Of a stretch of DNA of 7,789 bases, positions 1 through 6,120 are shown piece after piece; positions within the stretch are counted from its first letter, which is position 1, and every line of letters begins with the position of its first letter. The notes beneath the pieces are model-generated. The model was not told the DNA's origin. It saw only the letters and a program-made list of their open reading frames with translations, and did not search any database. Made by a program: the position numbers and the translations under genes. Origin of the DNA: an uncultured Pseudomonadota bacterium. GTDB lineage: Bacteria > Pseudomonadota > Gammaproteobacteria > Burkholderiales > Nitrosomonadaceae. Where the stretch lies: assembly GCA_903957805.1 (NCBI GenBank), contig CAJBQQ010000070.1, positions 1-7,789 on the forward strand, read 5' to 3'.

Positions 1-423
1 GAACATGAACCGTTGACCATTCAATCCGGACGCCATCAATGCGAGCAGGATGGAGGATGGTCCAACCAGCGGCACCACTCTGATACCTTTCTGGTGAGCT
101 ACCCGTACTAACTCTGCACCAGGATCGGCTACTGCCGGGCAACCGGCCTCGGATAATAGCCCAACATCGTTTCCCGCTAGGAGCGGGCTGAGGAGATGAG
201 CAATCTCCTCAGGTCGAGTATGCTCATCGAGCACCTGCATTTTAATTTCTTGTAATGGCAGGGTGCAGCCGATTTGTTTTAGAAATTGCCGAGCAGTTTT
301 TGGGTGCTCCACGATAAAGTGGCCAAGAGCTGAGACAGACTGTCGGACTGCAACCGGAATTACCCAGGCGATATCACCCGGACCGAGTGGTGCTGGGATG
401 AGATAGAGTATTCCTTGATTCAT
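1..423 (-). CDS. SAM-dependent methyltransferase, tetrapyrrole methylase family (RsmI-like), partial
   Basis: The first 141 residues are present; the C-terminal part lies beyond the left edge. The protein starts [14 protein letters not shown], which corresponds to the N-terminal strand and glycine loop of the tetrapyrrole (corrin/porphyrin) methylase fold. Residues 90-105 ([16 protein letters not shown]) and 117-128 ([12 protein letters not shown]) match the positions of the DAGTP...SDPG and VVPLPGP motifs of RsmI, the 16S rRNA 2'-O-methyltransferase for C1402. The family uses S-adenosylmethionine. The motifs differ enough from true RsmI (SEAGCP in place of DAGTP) that I read it as an RsmI paralogue whose substrate cannot be told from the sequence. 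Its ATG overlaps the maf stop as ATGA (423-420), so the two genes are probably cotranscribed and translationally coupled. Confidence 0.82.
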   Translation of the reverse strand, partial: MNQGILYLIPAPLGPGDIAWVIPVAVRQSVSALGHFIVEHPKTARQFLKQIGCTLPLQEIKMQVLDEHTRPEEIAHLLSPLLAGNDVGLLSEAGCPAVADPGAELVRVAHQKGIRVVPLVGPSSILLALMASGLNGQRFMF

Positions 424-1010
424 ATGACCTCTATCCCTTCATGTGACAGCATCTCGACCAGTGCGATCAGCGGCAGTCCTATCAAGGCATTGGGGTCATC
501 TCCTACGATGCGTTCAATTAACGCGATACCTAACCCCTCAGATTTAGCACTGCCAGCACAGTGATAGGGCTGCTCTTTGGCAAGATAATTTTCGATTTTC
601 TGGTCATTTAATTCTCGAAACTTGACATGAGAGAGGGTGAGACTAGTCTGTATGCTGTTGGTACGGCTATTGAAGAGGCTCAGTGCGGTATGAAATGTCA
701 CCTCCCTGCCGCTCAGTAAGCGTAACTGCCTCACTGCATTTTCATGGGTCAGTGGCTTGCCGAGGGGAGTGCTCTCCAGAACAGCCACCTGGTCGGCACC
801 GATGATGAGCCCGTCAGGGTAGACTAAGGCACCTGCCCGAGCTTTGTTTTCGGCCAAACGTAGAGCGGTTTCCCCGGGTACTTCACCGGGCAGAGGGGTC
901 TCGTCAATATCTGGGCTACAGATCTCAAAAGGGATCTGCAATCGTTGAAGTAATTCGCGGCGATAAATGGAGCTGGACCCCAATACAAGCTGTTGAGTCA
1001 GGTGCGGCAT
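420..1010 (-). CDS. maf: Maf family nucleotide pyrophosphatase, YceF type (m7GTP pyrophosphatase)
   Basis: This 196-residue protein has the normal full length for the Maf/HAM1 fold. Visible motifs are the N-terminal substrate loop [10 protein letters not shown] (11-20), SPDIDE (32-37), GADQV with the likely catalytic Asp73 (71-75), GKPLT (84-88), CAGSAKSEG (151-159) and [11 protein letters not shown] (171-181). The CAGS-K-SEG signature is that of the E. coli YceF subfamily, which hydrolyses 7-methyl-GTP to the monophosphate, rather than the YhdE dTTP/UTP subfamily; the activity is inferred from the family. A GGGTGA Shine-Dalgarno-like element at 1025-1020 (minus strand) sits 9 nt before the ATG. 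It is divergent from yceD, and its stop overlaps the start of the methyltransferase gene. In E. coli yceF also neighbours yceD-rpmF-plsX, so the synteny supports the call. Confidence 0.93.
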   Translation of the reverse strand: MPHLTQQLVLGSSSIYRRELLQRLQIPFEICSPDIDETPLPGEVPGETALRLAENKARAGALVYPDGLIIGADQVAVLESTPLGKPLTHENAVRQLRLLSGREVTFHTALSLFNSRTNSIQTSLTLSHVKFRELNDQKIENYLAKEQPYHCAGSAKSEGLGIALIERIVGDDPNALIGLPLIALVEMLSHEGIEVI

Positions 1011-1039
1011 ATGTAGAATTCACCCAGGATGGTTGGTTT

Positions 1040-1068
1040 TTGACAGTCGGGGGCAAAAAATATATCAT
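1040..1068 (+). promoter_or_regulatory. Sigma70-type promoter for the yceD-rpmF-fab cluster
   Basis: A perfect -35 TTGACA (1040-1045) is followed after exactly 17 nt by TATCAT (1063-1068), five of six matches to the -10 consensus. It lies in the maf/yceD divergent spacer and reads into yceD. The expected transcript start is near 1075, only about 3 nt before the yceD ATG at 1078, so the mRNA would be leaderless or nearly so. Prediction only; no transcript data. Confidence 0.72.
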
Positions 1069-1077
1069 GCGCAACTT

Positions 1078-1578
1078 ATGTCCGCACGGTTTGTCATAGA
1101 TGCCCTTGATTTTGTGCGTAATGCTGGGGCACATCATGGTAAAATCACACCCGCTGAATTTGTACGATTGCAAGATTATCTGACCGATAGTCAGGGCTGG
1201 CTCGAGTATGCAATCAGCGGCGTTATAGGCAGTGAAGGCAAGCCACTTTTACGGATTGCCGTTCAGGGGGAGATTAACCTCCAGTGCCAGCGCTGCCTTG
1301 CTAGTATGGTGCATTTGCTGGACTTGAAGACAGATATTTTACTGGCGAGAGATGAGAATGAGCTCTCTCGTTTTGATGAAGACGATTCTGTAGATGGAGT
1401 TTTGGCAGTGCCTGAGATGGATGTGCTGGAACTGATTGAGGATGAGATCATCCTGAGCTTGCCAATTTCAGCCCGTCATCCGGAAGGCAAGTGTTCAACA
1501 AGCAGGCCGGTTGGTGAAGAGGCGGTCGGCAGGGAGCATCTCTTTGCTGCGCTGGCGGCACTAAAAAAGCTGCACTGA
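1078..1578 (+). CDS. yceD: YceD / DUF177 family protein (23S rRNA accumulation protein)
   Basis: This is a 166-residue protein of the YceD (DUF177) family, which is linked in bacteria to normal 23S rRNA accumulation. It is almost always encoded directly upstream of rpmF. The core signature is the LQCQRCL motif with a CxxC pair (Cys70, Cys73), then the acidic stretch [14 protein letters not shown] (118-130) and the H-x-x-G-K-C motif ending at Cys139; the tail [10 protein letters not shown] is typical. I chose ATG 1078 ([12 protein letters not shown]) over an in-frame TTG at 1033. The 15 extra residues of the longer form do not look like the family, and that region is occupied by the promoter at 1040-1068. 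The start has no Shine-Dalgarno sequence, which fits a near-leaderless transcript. rpmF begins 23 nt after the stop. The molecular function of the family is not settled. Confidence 0.92.
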   Translation: MSARFVIDALDFVRNAGAHHGKITPAEFVRLQDYLTDSQGWLEYAISGVIGSEGKPLLRIAVQGEINLQCQRCLASMVHLLDLKTDILLARDENELSRFDEDDSVDGVLAVPEMDVLELIEDEIILSLPISARHPEGKCSTSRPVGEEAVGREHLFAALAALKKLH

Positions 1579-1586
1579 AATTATTT

Positions 1587-1592
1587 AAGGAG
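1587..1592 (+). promoter_or_regulatory. Strong ribosome binding site of rpmF
   Basis: AAGGAG lies 9 nt before the rpmF ATG. It is one of the only two strong gene-proximal Shine-Dalgarno elements in the plus-strand cluster; the other precedes acpP. It fixes the start of a gene short enough to be missed by length filters. Confidence 0.85.
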
Positions 1593-1601
1593 CGAATTGT
1601 T

Positions 1602-1781
1602 ATGGCAGTACAACAGAATAAGAAGTCCCCATCAAAGCGTGGCATGCACCGTTCGCATGATTTTCTGACTAGCTCACCACTAGCGGTCGAGCCCAGCACC
1701 GGCGAGGTTCATCTTCGCCATCATATTAGCCCTAACGGCTATTATAGAGGCAAGAAAGTCATCAAGACTAAGGACGATTAA
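1602..1781 (+). CDS. rpmF: 50S ribosomal protein L32
   Basis: This small gene encodes 59 residues, starting [20 protein letters not shown] and ending in a lysine-rich tail ([10 protein letters not shown]). L32 is a component of the large ribosomal subunit near the peptidyl transferase region. The [10 protein letters not shown] segment (11-20), the middle [16 protein letters not shown] stretch (36-51) and the total length are all characteristic of proteobacterial L32. There are no zinc-binding Cys pairs, so it is the zinc-independent (C-minus) form. The AAGGAG element 9 nt upstream supports the ATG at 1602. It sits between yceD and plsX, the conserved arrangement that links ribosome production to lipid synthesis. 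A 67-nt spacer follows, with no convincing terminator, so read-through into plsX is likely. Confidence 0.97.
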   Translation: MAVQQNKKSPSKRGMHRSHDFLTSSPLAVEPSTGEVHLRHHISPNGYYRGKKVIKTKDD

Positions 1782-1848
1782 GTCACTTGCGGCTATTCTT
1801 CGAGTCACGAAGTTTAGAGTTCAAAGTCTTCAGTCTGTCTGAGCCTTA

Positions 1849-2922
1849 ATGGCACTTAAAACGGACATTACCGTAGCAATAGATTGCATGGGTGGTGATC
1901 GCGGCCCCCATGTCACAGTCCCCTCGGCTGTCAATTATCTTCGATCTAATCCAGGGATCAATATCCTTTTAGTAGGATTGCCTGATGCGATCGAAGCTGA
2001 GTTGGCTGCTATCAAGTTTATGCCGGATCCCCGCCTGAGAGTTCATGCTGCGAGCGAAGTAGTCAGTATGGACGAGTCGCCCGCGATAGCCATGCGTGAT
2101 AAGAAAGACTCTTCGATGCGAGTTGCCATTGATCTGGTTAAGCGTGGTGAGGCGCAAGCCTGTGTCAGTGCCGGCAATACGGGGGCATTGATAGCAACCT
2201 CACGTTTTGTATTAAAAACATTGCCAGGGGTCGACCGACCGGCTCTTGCGGTGGTGCTTCCTACCATGAAGGGTCACACTTACGTGCTGGATCTGGGTGC
2301 TAATGTGGATTGTAGTGCGGAGCAGTTGCTTCAGTTTGGTGTCATGGGGGCTACTCTGGTCTCTTCTGTAGAGGGTAAAGAACGACCAAGTGTTGGTCTA
2401 TTGAATATAGGTGAAGAAGAGATAAAGGGTAACGAGGTGGTGAAGCACGCGGCAGAGCTGCTACGCAATAGTGATCTTAATTTCTACGGTAATATTGAGG
2501 GTAATGATATTTACAAGGGCACAACCGATGTAGTGGTGTGCGATGGCTTTGTCGGCAATGTCACACTGAAAGCTTCAGAGGGTGTAGCACAGATGTTGGC
2601 CACCTATTTACGTGAGGAATTTAAGCGCAACCTTCTGACCAGACTTGCAGGGCTCGTCGCACTGCCGGTCATCAAGGCATTCAAACGCCGAGTGGACCAT
2701 CGTCGCTATAATGGCGCGAGTCTATTGGGGTTAAGGGGTATTGTCATTAAGAGCCACGGATCGGCTGATGGGTATGCATTCAATTTTGCTATTGAGCGCG
2801 CGGTGAGTGAAGTGCGAGGTGGAATGTTGCAACATATCAGTGAGCGTGTGGCAGGTCTGCAACAACAGCATCAAGTCTCATCCTTGCATCCTCAACCACT
2901 ATCAAAAGAAGACGCGGCATGA
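1849..2922 (+). CDS. plsX: Phosphate acyltransferase PlsX (acyl-ACP:phosphate)
   Basis: PlsX transfers the fatty acyl group from acyl-ACP to inorganic phosphate. This gives acyl-phosphate, the donor PlsY uses to acylate glycerol-3-phosphate in phospholipid synthesis; it is a peripheral membrane enzyme. The 357-residue protein carries the family signatures in order: DCMGGD (12-17), SAGNTGAL (107-114), LDLGANVD (147-154), GNIEG (214-218), GFVGNV (233-238), a hydrophobic segment around 266-277 of the type that contacts the membrane, [11 protein letters not shown] (287-297) and KSHGSA (301-306). The ATG at 1849 gives a slightly long N-terminus (MALKTD before [11 protein letters not shown]), and no good Shine-Dalgarno precedes it; no nearer start fits. 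The Gln/His-rich C-terminal tail (338-357) is poorly conserved in the family. The stop overlaps the fabH ATG as ATGA (2919-2922), implying coupled translation. Confidence 0.97.
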   Translation: MALKTDITVAIDCMGGDRGPHVTVPSAVNYLRSNPGINILLVGLPDAIEAELAAIKFMPDPRLRVHAASEVVSMDESPAIAMRDKKDSSMRVAIDLVKRGEAQACVSAGNTGALIATSRFVLKTLPGVDRPALAVVLPTMKGHTYVLDLGANVDCSAEQLLQFGVMGATLVSSVEGKERPSVGLLNIGEEEIKGNEVVKHAAELLRNSDLNFYGNIEGNDIYKGTTDVVVCDGFVGNVTLKASEGVAQMLATYLREEFKRNLLTRLAGLVALPVIKAFKRRVDHRRYNGASLLGLRGIVIKSHGSADGYAFNFAIERAVSEVRGGMLQHISERVAGLQQQHQVSSLHPQPLSKEDAA

Positions 2923-3878
2923 AGTATTCCAGAATCGTTGGAACGGGTGGCTACCTACCCGAAAAAATTCTTACCAACCAAGACCTTGAGAGACTGGTGG
3001 ATACCAGCGACGAGTGGATACGAAGCCGAACCGGTATCACTCAACGGCACATTGCGGCCGATCATGAAATGGCGAGTGACCTGGCATTACACGCTAGCCG
3101 TAAAGCGATAGAGGCTGCGGGAATAAAGGTTGATGAGATCGATCTCATCATTGTCGCTACAACCACACCGGATATGGTTTTTCCCAGCACTGCCTGTATC
3201 CTTCAGGATAAATTGGGTGCTCGGAACTGTCCTGCATTTGACGTGCAGGCAGTGTGTAGTGGTTTCGTCTATGCGCTTGCCACTGCAGACATGTTCATCC
3301 GCGCAGGCAAATGTCGCAATGCACTAGTGGTAGGGACCGAAGTTTACTCTCGCATACTCGACTGGAAGGATCGTAGTACTTGTGTACTCTTCGGTGATGG
3401 CGCAGGTGCGGTCGTGCTGAGTCAGAGTGACCAACCAGGAATTCTCTCAAGCCATCTTCATGCCGATGGGAGCCATAGTAAAATTCTATCGGTGCCTGGG
3501 AGCATTTGTGATGGTAAGGTTCAAGGCACTCCATTCTTGATCATGGAGGGGAACGCGGTCTTTAAGTTCGCGGTAAGAGTCTTGGAAGAAGTGGTACATG
3601 AGGCCCTTGCCGAGAATAATTTGCAATCATCAGATATTGATTGGTTGATCCCACATCAAGCTAATATCCGTATCATCAAGTCAACCGCGAAGAAGCTAGG
3701 CCTCTCAATGGAAAAAGTGGTGGTCACGGTCGATAAGCATGGGAATACTTCCGCTGCTTCTATCCCACTAGCTCTAGATACTGCGGTCCGCGACGGACGT
3801 ATCAAGTCTGGCCAGACTGTCTTGCTAGAGGGAGTGGGTGGAGGTTTCACCTGGGGTGCTGTGTTACTTCGTTGGTGA
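2919..3878 (+). CDS. fabH: Beta-ketoacyl-ACP synthase III (KAS III)
   Basis: FabH condenses acetyl-CoA with malonyl-ACP to start fatty acid chains. The protein has 319 residues, close to the E. coli length of 317. The catalytic triad is visible: Cys113 in [11 protein letters not shown], His246 in [10 protein letters not shown] and Asn276 in HGNTSAAS. The glycine-rich C-terminal strand [15 protein letters not shown] (305-319) is typical of the thiolase fold. The N-terminal [16 protein letters not shown] and [10 protein letters not shown] segments are also family hallmarks. Translation is coupled to plsX by the ATGA overlap, with only a weak AAGAAG-like element upstream. fabD follows after 3 nt. 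Nothing in the active site suggests an altered primer preference, though chain-length preference cannot be read reliably. Confidence 0.98.
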   Translation: MKYSRIVGTGGYLPEKILTNQDLERLVDTSDEWIRSRTGITQRHIAADHEMASDLALHASRKAIEAAGIKVDEIDLIIVATTTPDMVFPSTACILQDKLGARNCPAFDVQAVCSGFVYALATADMFIRAGKCRNALVVGTEVYSRILDWKDRSTCVLFGDGAGAVVLSQSDQPGILSSHLHADGSHSKILSVPGSICDGKVQGTPFLIMEGNAVFKFAVRVLEEVVHEALAENNLQSSDIDWLIPHQANIRIIKSTAKKLGLSMEKVVVTVDKHGNTSAASIPLALDTAVRDGRIKSGQTVLLEGVGGGFTWGAVLLRW

Positions 3879-3881
3879 GAT

Positions 3882-4820
3882 ATGAAATTCGCTTTTGTTT
3901 TTCCTGGTCAGGGTTCTCAATCAATCGGCATGATGAAGGGGTATGCCGATCTCCCCGTGGTACGCGAAACTTTTGCTGAGGCATCTGACATCCTGGATCA
4001 GGATTTCTGGGCGATGGCAAATGAAGGGCCAGCAGAAGACCTCAATTTAACGATTAATACTCAGCCATTGATGCTGATGGCAGGGGTTTCAGCATACCGT
4101 GCGTGGGAGAGTTTGACGGGTGCAAGACCGGTATTCATGGCTGGTCACAGCCTAGGCGAATATAGTGCATTGGTTGCCTCAGGATGCCTGACCTTCGCTG
4201 ATGCGCTCTCACTGGTTCGGTTCAGAGCGGAGGCGATGCAGCAATCAGTTCCAGAGGGAACAGGTGGCATGGCGGCTGTTTTAGGATTGGATGATGACAA
4301 GGTGCGGATGGTGTGCGATGAGGTCATGAGTACCTATAGCGGGAAATCGCTGGAGCCAGCAAACTTTAACTCACCTGGTCAGGTGGTAATCGCAGGACAT
4401 AGGGATGCGGTACTGCATGGAATGGAGTTAGCCAAGGCAAAAGGTGCAAAACGCGCAATCATGTTGCCCATGAGTGTGCCTTCACATTGCTCGTTGATGA
4501 ATCATGCCGCAGAAAAAATGCAGCAACGACTGGAACAGGTGACGCTAAAATCGCCTGCTATCTCAGTACTGCATAATGCCGATGTGCAGTCGCATACAGA
4601 TGCTGCATCGATCAGAAACATCTTAGTCCAGCAACTATGCAAACCAGTACGATGGACAGAGACGATCCATGCTCTTGCCAGCGCGGGGGTCACTCATGTG
4701 GTTGAGTGCGGACCAGGAAAAGTGCTATCTGGACTGAATAAACGTATCGATGAGAGGCTGCAGAGTCTAGCTCTGACAGATACCGAATCATTGCATCAGG
4801 CTGTAAGTATATTGGGTTAG
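3882..4820 (+). CDS. fabD: Malonyl-CoA:ACP transacylase
   Basis: FabD moves malonyl from CoA to the ACP phosphopantetheine arm, supplying extender units to FabH and FabF. The 312-residue protein shows FPGQGSQ (7-13, oxyanion-hole Gln10), the nucleophile elbow GHSLGEY (88-94) with Ser90, Arg117 in LVRFRAEAMQ for the malonyl carboxylate, and the catalytic His202 in SVPSHCSLM. The C-terminal CGPGKVLSGL motif (276-285) is also present, so all key residues are in place. Only three nucleotides separate it from the fabH stop, and a GGTGAG element overlapping that stop may serve as its ribosome binding site. A 50-nt spacer to fabG follows, AT-rich in part and without a clear terminator or strong promoter. 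Confidence 0.97.
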   Translation: MKFAFVFPGQGSQSIGMMKGYADLPVVRETFAEASDILDQDFWAMANEGPAEDLNLTINTQPLMLMAGVSAYRAWESLTGARPVFMAGHSLGEYSALVASGCLTFADALSLVRFRAEAMQQSVPEGTGGMAAVLGLDDDKVRMVCDEVMSTYSGKSLEPANFNSPGQVVIAGHRDAVLHGMELAKAKGAKRAIMLPMSVPSHCSLMNHAAEKMQQRLEQVTLKSPAISVLHNADVQSHTDAASIRNILVQQLCKPVRWTETIHALASAGVTHVVECGPGKVLSGLNKRIDERLQSLALTDTESLHQAVSILG

Positions 4821-4870
4821 ATTGGAATCGTATGGGATTTTTCGCCATGCATGATTATGGATATTAATCT

Positions 4871-5635
4871 ATGAAAGAACATATCAACCAGATGTTGCTG
4901 CAAGATCAAGTGGTCCTTGTAACAGGTGCCAGTCGTGGGATTGGACAGGCTATTGCATTGAAACTAGGTAAGCAAGGTGCATCTGTCGTTGGCACTGCGA
5001 CCACTGAGGGTGGTGCAGAGAGGATCAGTCATTACCTGAATCAGGCCGGCATCAAGGGAGTGGGAATGCTGCTGGATGTAACTAAAGCCACTCAGATTGA
5101 AAGTCTGTTGGCAGCGATACCCGTTAAGTTTGGTGAGATCACGATACTGGTAAATAATGCAGGGATCACGCGCGATAGCCTGCTGGTCCGGATGAAAGAT
5201 GAGGATTGGGATGACATCATGGAGACCGACCTTAAGTCGGTATTTCGTTTGAGCCGTGGGGTACTCCGGGCCATGATGAAGGCACGTTCTGGTCGTATCA
5301 TTAATATTTCATCTGTAGTGGGTGCAATAGGTAACCCGGGGCAGGCTAATTATGCAGCTGCGAAGGCTGGAATATTTGGTTTTAGTAAGTCACTGGCACG
5401 TGAAGTGGGTAGTCGAAATATCACAGTGAATTGTATTGCCCCTGGCTTTATAGAGACGGACATGACCCGCACACTAACTGAAAAGCAGCAGCAGGACTTA
5501 ATTCAGCATGTGCCTCTGGGCAGGTTGGGAAGGCCTGAGGAAGTTGCATCGGCTGTGGCGTTCCTTGCTTCGTCAGCTGCGGGATATATTACCGGTACGA
5601 CACTTCATGTGAATGGCGGCATGCACATGGATTAG
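4871..5635 (+). CDS. fabG: 3-oxoacyl-ACP reductase (NADPH)
   Basis: FabG is the NADPH-dependent short-chain dehydrogenase/reductase that reduces 3-ketoacyl-ACP in each elongation cycle. The 254-residue reading shows the cofactor motif TGASRGIG (18-25), NNAG (95-98), catalytic Ser148 in NISSVVG, Tyr161 and Lys165 in ANYAAAKAG, and the C-terminal ITGTTLHVNGGMHMD typical of FabG. The position of the tetrad Asn (E. coli Asn110, in ETNLSSVF) is Asp120 here (ETDLKSVF, codon GAC at 5228-5230). The start is uncertain. ATG 4871 adds seven residues to the usual N-terminus, whereas ATG 4892 (MLLQDQVVLVTG) gives 247 residues, the common family length; neither has a good Shine-Dalgarno. The function is secure from the high similarity and the location between fabD and acpP. 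Confidence 0.96.
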   Translation: MKEHINQMLLQDQVVLVTGASRGIGQAIALKLGKQGASVVGTATTEGGAERISHYLNQAGIKGVGMLLDVTKATQIESLLAAIPVKFGEITILVNNAGITRDSLLVRMKDEDWDDIMETDLKSVFRLSRGVLRAMMKARSGRIINISSVVGAIGNPGQANYAAAKAGIFGFSKSLAREVGSRNITVNCIAPGFIETDMTRTLTEKQQQDLIQHVPLGRLGRPEEVASAVAFLASSAAGYITGTTLHVNGGMHMD

Positions 5636-5637
5636 GT

Positions 5638-5646
5638 GGAGGTGAT
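5638..5646 (+). other. Orphan Shine-Dalgarno-like element after fabG
   Basis: GGAGGTGAT begins 3 nt after the fabG stop codon and is a 9-nt perfect complement of the 16S rRNA 3' tail (ATCACCTCC). No ATG, GTG or TTG lies at usable spacing downstream, and the nearest ATG (5695) is 48 nt away. It is more than 200 nt from acpP. It may be a relic, a ribosome-holding site at the end of fabG, or chance. Confidence 0.45.
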
Positions 5647-5675
5647 ACGTAGGACCGCTATTTACTGCACTCGGA

Positions 5676-5690
5676 TTGGATAAAATCCAA
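5676..5690. repeat. Perfect inverted repeat TTGGAT-AAA-ATCCAA (candidate operator)
   Basis: Two 6-bp arms flank a 3-nt spacer in the fabG-acpP intergenic region. The centre contains TAAAAT, a five-of-six match to a -10 box, but I find no -35 at proper spacing and no TG extension. The same half-sites recur at 5718-5723 and 5755-5760. A DNA-binding dimer site is the simplest reading; a small RNA hairpin is also possible. No known regulator consensus is recognised. Confidence 0.5.
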
Positions 5691-5714
5691 AGTAATGGCT
5701 GATTTGTATCGTTT

Positions 5715-5763
5715 GGTTTGGATTAGCTGTGATTTTCCAGTATCTGTGAATAATATCCAAACC
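5715..5763. repeat. 9-bp perfect inverted repeat with 31-nt interior
   Basis: GGTTTGGAT (5715-5723) is the exact reverse complement of ATCCAAACC (5755-5763). The arms contain the TTGGAT/ATCCAA half-site of the neighbouring dyad at 5676-5690. The interior carries two copies of CTGTGA 17 nt apart (5727-5732 and 5744-5749). No T-tract follows, so it is not an intrinsic terminator. It could be paired operator half-sites or a stem in the read-through fabG-acpP transcript. Confidence 0.5.
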
Positions 5764-5780
5764 TGGGTGTGTGGTGTTCT

Positions 5781-5795
5781 GGTATTGCAAATACC
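5781..5795. repeat. Perfect dyad GGTATT-GCA-AATACC at the acpP promoter
   Basis: A 15-nt perfect inverted repeat (6-bp arms, 3-nt centre) covers the place where the -35 element of the acpP promoter would lie: it ends 7 nt before the TG of the extended -10. This is the geometry of a repressor operator. It embeds TTGCAA (5785-5790), a weak -35 at 15-nt spacing. The binding factor is unknown. Confidence 0.5.
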
Positions 5796-5811
5796 GAAAA
5801 TTTGCTAGAAT
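5785..5811 (+). promoter_or_regulatory. Extended -10 promoter of acpP
   Basis: TGCTAGAAT (5803-5811) is an extended -10: TG, one base, then TAGAAT (five of six consensus). The -35 is poor, the best being TTGCAA at 5785-5790 with a short 15-nt spacer, as is common when TG is present. The predicted transcript start is near 5818, giving a leader of about 32 nt before the acpP ATG. A dedicated promoter fits the much higher need for ACP than for the enzymes upstream. Confidence 0.66.
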
Positions 5812-5822
5812 GGTGTCGGTTC

Positions 5823-5843
5823 TTTCTTATCTAAGAAAAGGGG
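5823..5843 (+). promoter_or_regulatory. Short leader hairpin and strong RBS of acpP
   Basis: TTTCTTA and TAAGAAA (5823-5829 and 5832-5838) form a near-continuous AU-rich palindrome in the acpP leader, directly followed by the Shine-Dalgarno AAGGGG (5838-5843), 6 nt before the ATG at 5850. The hairpin would be weak (about six pairs around a 4-nt loop). It touches the first base of the Shine-Dalgarno, so it could present or stabilise the initiation region. Confidence 0.5.
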
Positions 5844-5849
5844 TGTCTG

Positions 5850-6086
5850 ATGGAAAATTTGGAACAGCGCATAAAAAAAATCGTAGCCGAGCAACTGGGC
5901 GTGAATGAGGCCGAAGTTAACAACGAATCATCTTTCGTAGATGACTTGGGTGCAGACTCACTCGATACCGTTGAGTTGGTCATGGCTCTGGAAGAAGAGT
6001 TTGAGTGCGAAATTCCGGACGAGCAGGCAGAGAAAATCAATACCGTTCAGCAGGCGATTGATTACATAAACTCCCAGAAGAGTTAA
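5850..6086 (+). CDS. acpP: Acyl carrier protein
   Basis: This is a 78-residue acidic protein of the standard ACP length. The DSLD motif (36-39) places the phosphopantetheine attachment at Ser37, within the conserved [20 protein letters not shown] helix-2 region. The following [26 protein letters not shown] (48-73) forms helices 3 and 4. ACP is the cytosolic carrier that shuttles growing acyl chains between FabD, FabH, FabG and FabF and donates them to PlsX. It has its own likely promoter and a strong AAGGGG ribosome binding site, matching its role as one of the most abundant cell proteins. The gap to fabF is 34 nt with no terminator visible, so fabF is probably cotranscribed. Confidence 0.99.
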   Translation: MENLEQRIKKIVAEQLGVNEAEVNNESSFVDDLGADSLDTVELVMALEEEFECEIPDEQAEKINTVQQAIDYINSQKS

Positions 6087-6120
6087 TTCGGTTTTAACGA
6101 CGTCCCATGTCAAAGCTATC

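Noticed and set aside
1033..1077. TTG-initiated 15-residue N-terminal extension of yceD
   Set aside because: It overlaps the TTGACA/TATCAT promoter, uses a weak start codon and adds residues foreign to the family; ATG 1078 matches known YceD N-termini.
925..1173. 82-residue minus-strand ORF across the maf start and yceD
   Set aside because: It overlaps two real genes and their divergent spacer in another frame and shows no family signal.
1798..1812. CTTCG-AGTCA-CGAAG inverted repeat between rpmF and plsX as a terminator
   Set aside because: Only 5 bp of stem and just three T residues follow; too weak for an intrinsic terminator, and the cluster is expected to read through.
4821..4870. Possible promoter in the fabD-fabG spacer (AT-rich GGATATTAAT)
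   Set aside because: No -35 at suitable spacing and only a partial -10 match; the 50-nt gap is compatible with simple cotranscription.
5695..5808. 37-codon plus-strand ORF from ATG 5695 in the fabG-acpP spacer
   Set aside because: No ribosome binding site near the ATG, no recognisable protein character, and it ends inside the acpP -10 box; probably chance.
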